Origin: CAIZLB01 sp039795875
GTDB taxonomy: Bacteria; Patescibacteriota; Minisyncoccia; Phycocordibacterales; CAIZLB01
NCBI GenBank assembly: GCA_039795875.1
Contig: JBDKKY010000023.1
Span: 1-8,467 of the forward strand
DNA: 8,467 nucleotides
Direction of reading: 5' to 3'
Of this stretch, positions 1 to 6,602 are shown in pieces. Every line of letters starts with the position of its first letter. Within the stretch, counting starts at the first letter, position 1. The notes under the pieces were generated by a model that was not told where the DNA came from, did no database searches, and saw only the letters and a list, made by a program, of their open reading frames with translations. Both the position numbers and the translations under genes were made by a program.

Positions 1-287
1 CCCAGCTACGAGGAACAGTTCAGGCCAAGAAAGACATCGCAGGAGTCGAATTGGGTTGGAACAAAGGATTCTTGAGTTTCAGAAGATGTGACGACAAGAC
101 ACCAAATGCAGACAAGAGCAAATGTCCCATCACCACCCCAGGAACACTTATCCAAGGTCAGCTAGAAAAAACTCTTGGTATTCCAAAAGACAGACTCGTT
201 TTGGCTCAAAAATTCGACCAAGTAATTGCTGTAATTGTTGACCAATTAATCAGTACAGCATTGAACAAAATACTAGATATTAGATAG
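1..287 (+). CDS. C-terminal end of an exported or membrane protein of a type IV secretion-like locus (5' end outside window)
   Basis: The reading frame is open from the left edge to a TAG stop, so this is the last 94 or so residues of a longer protein. The TTG at 51 is an internal Leu codon and not a start. The visible part has a Gly-Trp-x-x-Gly-Phe-Leu-Ser-Phe segment followed by two cysteines about 18 residues apart. Next comes a Thr-Pro-Gly turn and a helical end (LVLAQKFDQVIAVIVDQLI) that looks amphipathic. From memory, similar C-termini occur in large Patescibacteria proteins encoded just before VirB6-like genes; I could not check this. The next gene starts 63 nt downstream and has its own promoter. 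A surface or periplasmic subunit of the secretion apparatus is a reasonable guess, but the biochemical role is unknown. Confidence 0.7.
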   Translation, partial: QLRGTVQAKKDIAGVELGWNKGFLSFRRCDDKTPNADKSKCPITTPGTLIQGQLEKTLGIPKDRLVLAQKFDQVIAVIVDQLISTALNKILDIR

Positions 288-308
288 CTGTAAATTTCCA
301 AAAAACAT

Positions 309-337
309 TTGAGATATATAGGATTACCTAGTATACT
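309..337 (+). promoter_or_regulatory. Sigma70-type promoter for the VirB6-like gene
   Basis: TTGAGA (309-314) and TATACT (332-337) are separated by exactly 17 bp, close to the housekeeping consensus. Transcription would begin near 344, only about 7 nt before the ATG at 351, so the mRNA would be almost leaderless. No Shine-Dalgarno motif lies between. The promoter falls in the 63-nt gap after the preceding stop codon, so the downstream three genes could be transcribed apart from the upstream gene. I saw no terminator hairpin in this gap. Confidence 0.6.
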
Positions 338-350
338 ATAACTTAGTAAT

Positions 351-3300
351 ATGAATATCTATGTGGTTGCAAAAAAAAGTTTTTTTTCTAAACTATTTCT
401 TTTTGCCATGGTTGCAGTGCTATCTTTGAGCTCGTTGGTACCAACTTTTGCGCTTGCTGTTGTTAATCTAAATGATCCAACCATGAGACTAACACCTCCA
501 ACAGGTACTCCGCCGGCGGCAGGTTGGAAGGTTGTTCCTACTGAAACATATGTAGATAGGGTGAAAGGAGCAATAATAACGGACACTACAACAGAAAAAA
601 TGAGTTTTCTGAGGACGCCTGGAACTCATGGATTTTATAGTGAAAACTTTGACGGGGATGGGTTGGAAGAAGGATATGTATCAATAGAGATGGCTAAAGT
701 CTTACAAAGAGAAACAGGCTCTAGCTGGAATCCAAAAGGTATTTATGCAGTTGCCACTCAGGTAGATGGGCAAGATGTGACAAACTATTATGTAGGACAG
801 ATTTTGATTGCTTCAGCACGACCAACAGGTTTGTATATTCCACCAAGAGGAGGACTGCAAAAACTTGGAGATCGAGCAGATGATGGATCAACTGACCTAG
901 ATACTGAGGCAGGACTCAACAACTTTCTTGACCAAAGAGAGGGACGCAGAGCAGGAGCAACCAACACAGCTATTCGTGGTAGCGATCAAGGAAATATCAC
1001 AAATCTACAAAACCGACAAACCGACCTGGAAAAGCAACTAGAAGATTTGGACAAACAAATAGCAGCAGAGACGGACCCGGCAAAAAAAGCGGCTTTGTCG
1101 GCCAAGAGAGACGCATTGCAGGCCACAGCGAATGACAACCAGGCATTATTACAATCTGCACGTACAACAGGTCCATCAAGAGTGAACACTACAGGTTGTA
1201 CTGACCACTGGTATAGTGTGATCAGTATTGATTGTATGACCGCACTTATTGCGGTACTAGCCAACATGTATTTAAAGTTGGTTTCTTTTGCCCTAGGTGC
1301 AGTGGGAAGTTTGTTTGATTACTCTATTGAGATTGCTATAAACTCCGCCGAATTCATAGATCGTATTGGTGTTGTAAACCCAATCTGGTCATTTATCCGA
1401 GATCTATTAAACATGACATTCATATTCATACTACTATGGATAGCAGTCAATATTATACTGGGAAGGAAAGGATATTCTCTGCGATCAAATGTGGTGAAGG
1501 TTGTGATTGTGGCCATATTAATAAACTTCAGCTTGTTTGCCGCCAAAGCATTGGTTGATGGTTCAAACCTTTTAACACTACAACTGTATCAAGCGTCGAA
1601 AGGAAACAATATTGCATCAAGTAGCCCTTCTATTTCCAGTCATATTATGAACACGTTGGGAATGCCGACAATTTACAAATTCAGCGACATCGGAACTACA
1701 GACACCATCCAAGGTTGTGGCGACGCCAACGGCACAATCATCACTGTTGCGATCTTCGGTTCTATTTTCATGATCATTTTAGGAATCGCATTTTTACTGG
1801 CGGCGGTGTTGTTCTTTAGTCGAATGGCGAACATTGTGTATCTGTTTATCATTTCTCCACTATGGGTTTGGGGTTACATCATGGATACCAGTTTCTTTAA
1901 ACGACGACGTGATGATTGGTGGAATAAAATGGTACAGGTCATAAAATTCCCAGTTGTGTATATGCTCTTCATCTTTGTTGGAGTGTTTGCATTTACTAAA
2001 TTGATCGGCCTACGAAACAGTCAGAACTTATCGTTCCTAACTTTGTTCTGTGTATCTCAAGACAAATCATTGATCGGTCAATTACCTTTAATCATGAATT
2101 TCTGTTTGGTTACATGGGTAATGTTACAGGCTGTTCGATATGGTGTAAAAAATGGTGCCGGACCAGAGGGATCAAGTCTTGGATTTACTCGATCATTCAA
2201 TGAAAAATGGAGTAAGAAGTTTGGGGGTTGGGCAGAAAACGCCTGGAAAAGACCTATCAGTGCCTCACGAACCGCACTTGCTGGTGGAGCAAAAAGCACA
2301 GTCCGATCACTTGCGACAGCTGGTGCGTATCTTCCAAACAAAATCGCATCTCGTGTGGCCCGAAGTGCTTCAACTCCAAATGTACTACGAGATCTAGCAG
2401 CTCGAATTGCCCAAAAAACCAAAGATCCTAAGATCTATGGAAAAACCCGGAAAGAAGATATTGCTTCATTTAAGAAAATGCTTGTTGGAAATGAAACAGA
2501 ACGAACAAATCGTATTCTTGATGTTGCCATGCAATCAGTTGGAGACGCTCCAAAATATGATCCCACCGAAGATAATAAAGAAGATATGGAGAAAAAAGTT
2601 GCAGACTACGCTCGAAAAACAGCTAGTGTCTTCTTTAAACCTGGTGTCCTTAAAGATAATGGTAATCTAGAGGCAATCATTGCTGCTGCCCGAGCCGGTG
2701 TGACAGCAGAGAAAGATTCTGAGGGAAATATTACAGGCTATTCATTCAAACAAGCCAATATGAGAGAGAAGATCGCAGAGATTCGTCGAGACTACATGCC
2801 TGGCAACAAGAAAGGTAATAGAACTCACAACCCAATCGTTGACAAATTTGGATTGTTGCAACGAGCTCGTATAGAAGCAAGAAACAAAGCTGTCAACGCC
2901 CGAGCTGATGGTATGGTAAGTAATGATGGAAAGGCTCAGACAAAACAAGACGATTCTCCAGATGCAATCAAAGAGAGAATTAAAAAAGCCGAAGACGATA
3001 TCAAAAAATATCCTATATCATTGGAGCAGTTGAACATCTGGATTGGTTCTGGGGATGAATCTAAACTGAAAGGTATAGGCGAGGCGAATAAGATCAAAGC
3101 CAAATTGAAAGATATGGAAGAAAAAGAGGCCTATCTAAAAGAACTTGAGAAGGTGGGCAGTTCCTCCGATATCCCTTTTGACGAGTTTGGAGAAGTCACT
3201 CGAGATCATGTCGCAATCCAAAAAACAAAAGCAGCGATTGATAAAAACAAAGCTGAAATAGAAAAAATGAAAAAAGCCATTCTAACAGCTAGAGGAAATA

Positions 3301-3362
3301 TTCAAAAGAAGATTATGAATGAAAACAAGAAGTTAGAGAAAAAAGATGATACCAAAAAATAA
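351..3362 (+). CDS. VirB6/TrbL-like polytopic membrane protein of a type IV secretion-like system
   Basis: This 1003-residue protein probably forms part of the inner-membrane channel of a type IV secretion or DNA-transfer complex. Residues 1-36 are a signal peptide: a basic start (AKKS), a hydrophobic core, and a probable Ala-x-Ala cleavage ending FALA. Residues 37-280 form an exported domain with a charged coiled coil at about 215-268. Cys283 and Cys295 precede the first of six or seven membrane segments (about 297-320, 350-371, 381-400, 462-490, 493-511, 531-553, 577-597). An Arg-rich loop (KRRRDDWW, 517-524) lies between two of them. From about 600 to the end the protein is soluble, basic and helical, with coiled-coil stretches after about 915, and is probably cytoplasmic. 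It is much longer than classical VirB6, as seems usual in Patescibacteria. The ATG at 351 is chosen because it gives a complete signal peptide and fits the promoter. The next start is 9 nt after the stop. Assignment to VirB6 rests on topology and neighbours, not on a catalytic motif. Confidence 0.75.
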   Translation: MNIYVVAKKSFFSKLFLFAMVAVLSLSSLVPTFALAVVNLNDPTMRLTPPTGTPPAAGWKVVPTETYVDRVKGAIITDTTTEKMSFLRTPGTHGFYSENFDGDGLEEGYVSIEMAKVLQRETGSSWNPKGIYAVATQVDGQDVTNYYVGQILIASARPTGLYIPPRGGLQKLGDRADDGSTDLDTEAGLNNFLDQREGRRAGATNTAIRGSDQGNITNLQNRQTDLEKQLEDLDKQIAAETDPAKKAALSAKRDALQATANDNQALLQSARTTGPSRVNTTGCTDHWYSVISIDCMTALIAVLANMYLKLVSFALGAVGSLFDYSIEIAINSAEFIDRIGVVNPIWSFIRDLLNMTFIFILLWIAVNIILGRKGYSLRSNVVKVVIVAILINFSLFAAKALVDGSNLLTLQLYQASKGNNIASSSPSISSHIMNTLGMPTIYKFSDIGTTDTIQGCGDANGTIITVAIFGSIFMIILGIAFLLAAVLFFSRMANIVYLFIISPLWVWGYIMDTSFFKRRRDDWWNKMVQVIKFPVVYMLFIFVGVFAFTKLIGLRNSQNLSFLTLFCVSQDKSLIGQLPLIMNFCLVTWVMLQAVRYGVKNGAGPEGSSLGFTRSFNEKWSKKFGGWAENAWKRPISASRTALAGGAKSTVRSLATAGAYLPNKIASRVARSASTPNVLRDLAARIAQKTKDPKIYGKTRKEDIASFKKMLVGNETERTNRILDVAMQSVGDAPKYDPTEDNKEDMEKKVADYARKTASVFFKPGVLKDNGNLEAIIAAARAGVTAEKDSEGNITGYSFKQANMREKIAEIRRDYMPGNKKGNRTHNPIVDKFGLLQRARIEARNKAVNARADGMVSNDGKAQTKQDDSPDAIKERIKKAEDDIKKYPISLEQLNIWIGSGDESKLKGIGEANKIKAKLKDMEEKEAYLKELEKVGSSSDIPFDEFGEVTRDHVAIQKTKAAIDKNKAEIEKMKKAILTARGNIQKKIMNENKKLEKKDDTKK

Positions 3363-3371
3363 AGATAATAT

Positions 3372-4316
3372 ATGAACAACACTAGTACAAACTATTTTCA
3401 AGAAAAATTAGAAATCCTACCTGATCATCTCCGGTGGGCGATTCGAGATATTGATTATATCAAGGCACTAGGAGATATCACTAGAAAATATAAGCTCCAC
3501 ATCGATCAAGCTTCTACCTTAGAGCTGTCCGCACAACGATTGATGCTAGGAGATATTGATGCACCGGGTTTTATAGATGTCATGTTTAAGGAGGCTTATA
3601 TTAGCTCGCAGGTGGCTGCAGATATGCTAATTGATATTGATACTTCTATTTTAAGAAAAATCAAAGAGAAAATAGAAACGTTTGAGAGAGAAGAAGCGGA
3701 AGTGGAACAACACCGAAAAGAATATCTGTCAGATAGTGAGAAGGAAATTGACGAGATGAACACTGTATACCGAGCTCAAGATGAGGAATATGTACGGGTG
3801 GCAACAGAGGCTGAGCAAGAGTTGTTAAAAGAGGGATATTTGGAGGATGGATCAAACATCAATGAGGAAGACTTAGCTAAAGCATATGGTATGACCGTAG
3901 CAGATTTTCTGTCTCAAAACACCAAGGGAGGCATCCAAGAGGCGAGAGAAAGTGAAAACAATACTGCAACACCGACCCCTTCAAATATACTTTCAGAAAA
4001 AGAAGATTTACTTAAAGAGCTAGAATCTCCAGAAAAATCATTTAGCAAGCCTTTGTTTACACCCATTAAAAAAATTGAGACCCCTCCAACTGTCGCAACA
4101 AAACCTGTCGAGCCTGACCATCAACTACAGAATACTCATGTCGAAGAACCTTTCCATGATGAGGTAAACATCGTTGAGAAGCCAACAGAAGAGAAAGAAA
4201 CTATTGAACCACCAGTAGAAAAGAAACAGCCAATCCAACCAACTATAACACCAACAATCAAAAAACCTGCTAAAATTGATTTAACTCATGATGTATACCG
4301 TGAGCCAATCGAATAA
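3372..4316 (+). CDS. Hypothetical protein of the type IV secretion-like operon, helical with a Pro/Glu/Lys-rich tail
   Basis: I do not recognise a named family for this 314-residue protein. It has no signal peptide and no membrane segment, so it is probably cytoplasmic. Residues 14-90 are predicted helical, with a conserved-looking start (LPDHLRWAIRDIDYIKAL). Residues 91-155 are strongly charged and coiled-coil-like. Residues 160-182 (EEDLAKAYGMTVADFLS) resemble a small helix-turn-helix-like unit. From about 198 to the end the chain is low-complexity, rich in Pro, Glu, Lys and Thr, and probably disordered. It starts 9 nt after the VirB6-like gene and ends 2 nt before prgI, so the three are almost certainly co-transcribed and translationally coupled. 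A cytoplasmic accessory or linker role at the membrane complex is inference from position only. There is no Shine-Dalgarno motif before the ATG. Confidence 0.75.
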   Translation: MNNTSTNYFQEKLEILPDHLRWAIRDIDYIKALGDITRKYKLHIDQASTLELSAQRLMLGDIDAPGFIDVMFKEAYISSQVAADMLIDIDTSILRKIKEKIETFEREEAEVEQHRKEYLSDSEKEIDEMNTVYRAQDEEYVRVATEAEQELLKEGYLEDGSNINEEDLAKAYGMTVADFLSQNTKGGIQEARESENNTATPTPSNILSEKEDLLKELESPEKSFSKPLFTPIKKIETPPTVATKPVEPDHQLQNTHVEEPFHDEVNIVEKPTEEKETIEPPVEKKQPIQPTITPTIKKPAKIDLTHDVYREPIE

Positions 4317-4318
4317 TC

Positions 4319-4756
4319 ATGCGCTATCAAGTACCACAATTTATTGAATTTGAGAGTAAAATCATTGGTCCTTTTTCATTTCGCCAATTTGCTTACATTT
4401 TAGGTGGAGCAGGGGGGACATACCTGATATATAAGTTATTAGGGTTTTTCCCTGGTATTTTACTTATATTACCTTTAGTGGCGATGAGTGTGGCATTGGC
4501 TTTCCTAAAAATAAACGGCAGAAAATTTATCGATGTACTTGCTTCAGCTTTCTCCTTTTTTGTAGGAGGAAAACTCTATGTGTGGAAAAAGATCGATAAA
4601 CCAGTGGAGTCCAGTGCCGACCAAGCAAAAGATACTGTAGATGAGATCACCTCTCCCTCACTTTCTCAAAGCAAACTTAAAGATTTGGCTTGGGGATTGG
4701 ATATCAAACAAAACGTTTTTTCAACAGAATCCCTTGAAAAATCAGCAAAACACTGA
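4319..4756 (+). CDS. prgI: PrgI family protein
   Basis: This 145-residue protein matches the PrgI family known from conjugation and type IV secretion loci, where it is a small inner-membrane subunit next to the VirB4 ATPase. Visible family traits are the N-terminal VPQFIE stretch, the Gly-Pro-Phe-x-x-Arg-Gln turn (17-23), and two close membrane helices (about 22-41 and 43-63). A short conserved FLKINGRKF stretch and a second hydrophobic patch ending LYVWKK (about 86-91) follow. Residues 92-145 are a hydrophilic extension of unknown role. The gene starts 2 nt after the previous stop and ends with TGA. That TGA also supplies the extended -10 element of the tRNA promoter. The VirB4-type gene normally expected next is absent; a tRNA and an integrated element follow. 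Confidence 0.85.
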   Translation: MRYQVPQFIEFESKIIGPFSFRQFAYILGGAGGTYLIYKLLGFFPGILLILPLVAMSVALAFLKINGRKFIDVLASAFSFFVGGKLYVWKKIDKPVESSADQAKDTVDEITSPSLSQSKLKDLAWGLDIKQNVFSTESLEKSAKH

Positions 4757-4762
4757 TATACA
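4734..4762 (+). promoter_or_regulatory. Promoter for tRNA-His, inside the end of prgI
   Basis: TTGAAA (4734-4739) and TATACA (4757-4762) are 17 bp apart. The bases just upstream of the -10 are TGA, giving the extended -10 TGn motif; these three bases are also the prgI stop codon. Initiation near 4769 would leave a leader of about 14 nt before the tRNA. This lets the tRNA be expressed independently of the secretion operon. Confidence 0.6.
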
Positions 4763-4782
4763 TATACCTGTTGGATACATAT

Positions 4783-4857
4783 GGCGACTATAGTTTAGTG
4801 GCAAAACCCGGGTTTGTGGAACCTGAGTCGAGAGTTCGATTCTCTCTAGCCGCCCCA
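4783..4857 (+). tRNA. tRNA-His, anticodon GTG
   Basis: The sequence folds into a full cloverleaf. The extra G at 4783 (G-1) faces C73 at 4854, the identity mark of tRNA-His. The acceptor strands are 4784-4790 and 4847-4853, with one A-C mismatch (4787/4850). The D stem is GTTT/AAAC. The anticodon stem encloses the loop TTGTGGA, with anticodon GTG at 4816-4818. The variable loop is AGTC, the T stem is GAGAG/CTCTC, and the T loop is TTCGATT. CCA is encoded at 4855-4857. The 3' end overlaps the recombinase gene on the other strand by 12 nt, so it is also the integration site of the element to the right. No terminator is visible after it. Confidence 0.95.
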
Positions 4858-4866
4858 AGAGACAAT
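4839..4866. other. Candidate recombination (att) site at the tRNA-His / element junction
   Basis: ATTCTCTCT (4839-4847) and AGAGACAAT (4858-4866) form an inverted repeat matching at 8 of 9 positions around a 10-bp centre, AGCCGCCCCA. The left arm lies in the T arm and acceptor of the tRNA. The right arm begins immediately after the CCA end. A span of about 28 bp with imperfect dyad symmetry is what serine recombinases use as a crossover site. The site lies at the end of the recombinase gene, as expected for one end of an integrated element. The exact crossover dinucleotide cannot be told from one junction. Confidence 0.45.
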
Positions 4867-6441
4867 TAGTTGGGCGAAAGCGATGTTTCGTGCTTCTATT
4901 GTTAGGTTTTTGTTCAATTCGAGCCGATTATATTCGGTTTCTAATGCAGGATAGGCTTTTTCTATAGGAACAAACCATTCGTTTGGTGTTATAACGATTT
5001 CTTTATCTTTCATTGAAAAGTTCTGACCGAGCGCTGAAAGTATTTCTCGCTTCTTATCAATATCATCCCCAAGAAACTCTTTACGAGCATATAAAGCAAA
5101 ATTAAAAGTTTTCTCTGTGAGCTCTAACCACTTCTCGGCTCGATTTTCTGTTTCTCGCAAATTACCGGTGAGTTTGGTGATTTTTGCTTTGAGGTCGTCT
5201 CGCTCTCTGATAAAGGTTTCATCGTCGATAAGCTCTCTGTAACGCATTTTAGTAAGAACATCTAATTCTTTCTGGGTTTCCATTAGAGACTTGTGTTGAT
5301 TTTCATATACCTTAGTACGTTCCTCAATTTCTTTATCGTTGTCTCGGTTTAATATATCCAAAGCCCACTGTTGGAACTTTGGTAATATAGTGTATCGCTC
5401 AAGTTCAATATCAATCTGACTCTCAAGGTTTTTGAGCGTTACAGGCTTCTGGTCACAGTCTGTCTCTTTCTTCTTTTTGGTACAGTGATAATATACGTAA
5501 GTTTCGAACTCTCCTGTCTTTTTTACTAGTTGAGTCTTTTCTGTAGCAGTTATCATTCCACCACATTCACTACAGAAAATAATTCCGGTATAAGCAAAAT
5601 TATGAATCTTTGCTCGAGGTTTACCTTTTCTTCCTAGAATAACCTGAACCCTGTCATATTCTTCTAAAGTAATCATAGGCTTATGGTTGCCATTATAGAC
5701 CTTTCCGTCCCACTCAAACATTCCTGTATAGAAGATATTATTGAATATCTTATATAAAACACATAGGGCAAGCTCACCTCCACCAGCTCTATTTGTTTTT
5801 GGTGTTCTGAATCCCCATTCCTTGTTTGCTTTATTGATTATTTGAGAAGGGGTGAAGTTACCTGTTAGCATAAGTTCCCACATCTTACGAACAAGGAGGA
5901 ATCGTTCAGGGTCTTCACCGATAATATGTTCGAGTTTGTCGTTTGTATACCCAAGAGGAGCACGAGAGGGGAGCCAACCTCGGTCTGCCTTACCCTCCAT
6001 ACCTCGTTTACTGTTCTTGCGAAGGTCTATTATAAATTGATTTGCCATACCACTCTCCACATTAAAAAGAAGAACATTGTCATCTGGAAGATATTGTCTA
6101 TCCATTGTTTGAATGCATTTTAATGCACCTTGCTGGAGCATCCAACTAAGAGTTCCGCTATCAATAGGATTCCGTGAGAGTCGATTTATTTGCCAACAAA
6201 GAATACCTTGAGCCTCTCCTTGCTCAATACGCTTAAGCATATCCATGAAAACAGGACGGCAATAGGGCATCTTGGCTGTTTTTGCTTCAGTAAGCACTTC
6301 TTTTATTGATATACCCAAACTGTCAGCTTGTTTTTTCAGATAATTTATCTGGTCATCAATGGATTGAACTTGTCTATCTTCACTCTCTGATGATTTACGA
6401 GCGTAAAGAAAATATGTAATTTTATTGTTTTCTTTTTTCAT
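4846..6441 (-). CDS. Large serine recombinase (site-specific integrase)
   Basis: From the ATG at 6441 this is a 531-residue large serine recombinase that would integrate and excise the element. The catalytic resolvase domain covers about 8-150: Tyr13-x-Arg15-x-Ser17 holds the nucleophile, QSIDDQ follows, and Arg87 and Arg90 lie in the INRLSRN motif. The 'recombinase' DNA-binding domain follows from about 150, with RAPLGY at 160-165. A zinc ribbon has Cys290, Cys293, Cys320 and Cys329, and a coiled coil spans about 372-432. All parts expected of an intact enzyme are present. The frame is open upstream to 6570 (TTG at 6495), but I chose the ATG at 6441. The resolvase domain starts normally there, and the upstream codons lie in a structured RNA-like segment. 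The final residues (SWGG) and the TAG stop come from the antisense strand of tRNA-His. No Shine-Dalgarno motif is seen. Confidence 0.9.
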   Translation of the reverse strand: MKKENNKITYFLYARKSSESEDRQVQSIDDQINYLKKQADSLGISIKEVLTEAKTAKMPYCRPVFMDMLKRIEQGEAQGILCWQINRLSRNPIDSGTLSWMLQQGALKCIQTMDRQYLPDDNVLLFNVESGMANQFIIDLRKNSKRGMEGKADRGWLPSRAPLGYTNDKLEHIIGEDPERFLLVRKMWELMLTGNFTPSQIINKANKEWGFRTPKTNRAGGGELALCVLYKIFNNIFYTGMFEWDGKVYNGNHKPMITLEEYDRVQVILGRKGKPRAKIHNFAYTGIIFCSECGGMITATEKTQLVKKTGEFETYVYYHCTKKKKETDCDQKPVTLKNLESQIDIELERYTILPKFQQWALDILNRDNDKEIEERTKVYENQHKSLMETQKELDVLTKMRYRELIDDETFIRERDDLKAKITKLTGNLRETENRAEKWLELTEKTFNFALYARKEFLGDDIDKKREILSALGQNFSMKDKEIVITPNEWFVPIEKAYPALETEYNRLELNKNLTIEARNIAFAQLIVSWGG

Positions 6442-6444
6442 ATT

Positions 6445-6587
6445 AAAAACCCGAAAGGGACGTTTTGGTTGACCCAGCCATACTTTGTAACCCAAAGGAT
6501 TGCAAGATAGTTGGCAAAACGCCCCTCTCGAGTTCCATCTCGCATTAAAAATGCCTTTGGGGCAAAGTGTTTATTAGCCGGGTCAAC
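6445..6587 (-). ncRNA. Predicted structured RNA or leader upstream of the recombinase
   Basis: Read on the minus strand, the gap between the zinc-ribbon gene and the recombinase can form a long nested stem. GUUGACCC (6587-6580) pairs with GGGUCAAC (6475-6468). ACUUUG (6568-6563) pairs with CAAAGU (6487-6482). CCCAAAGG (6561-6554) pairs with CCUUUGGG (6498-6491). The head holds small hairpins, including GCAUU/AAUGC (6554-6542, sharing one base with the third helix), CGAG/CUCG (6542-6529) and GGC/GCC (6523-6513). The predicted start site from the extended -10 falls on G6587, the first base of the outer helix. After the stem, a weak CCC/GGG hairpin (6459-6450) runs into five U residues (6449-6445), ending three bases before the recombinase ATG. 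It could be a separate RNA or a 5' leader controlling the recombinase. I cannot match it to a known RNA family. The pairing is read by eye without energy calculation. Confidence 0.45.
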
Positions 6588-6593
6588 ATGACT

Positions 6594-6602
6594 ATTATAA
6601 CA
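6594..6602 (-). promoter_or_regulatory. Extended -10 promoter for the structured RNA and recombinase
   Basis: On the minus strand the bases read TGTTATAAT: a perfect TATAAT with a TGn extension. They overlap the last Leu codons and the TAA stop of the zinc-ribbon gene. No good -35 box is seen at 16-18 bp, which extended -10 promoters tolerate. Initiation is predicted at 6587. Confidence 0.5.

Noticed and set aside
4754..4798. UGA read as an amino acid, extending prgI past 4756.
   Set aside because: The extension would run across the tRNA promoter and into the tRNA with no sensible protein. TGG encodes Trp throughout, and no gene has in-frame TGA.
6445..6459. An intrinsic terminator at the end of the predicted RNA.
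   Set aside because: There is a U tract, but the hairpin has only three G-C pairs with poor extension. It is mentioned in the RNA entry and not listed as a terminator.
6441..6495. An 18-residue N-terminal extension of the recombinase from TTG at 6495.
   Set aside because: The extension has no resolvase-like content and lies in the 3' half of the predicted RNA stem. The ATG at 6441 places the catalytic Ser at residue 17, as usual.
6500..6550. A tRNA-like D-arm and T-loop pattern on the plus strand.
   Set aside because: D-arm-like bases are present, but the anticodon and acceptor stems do not pair, so no cloverleaf forms.
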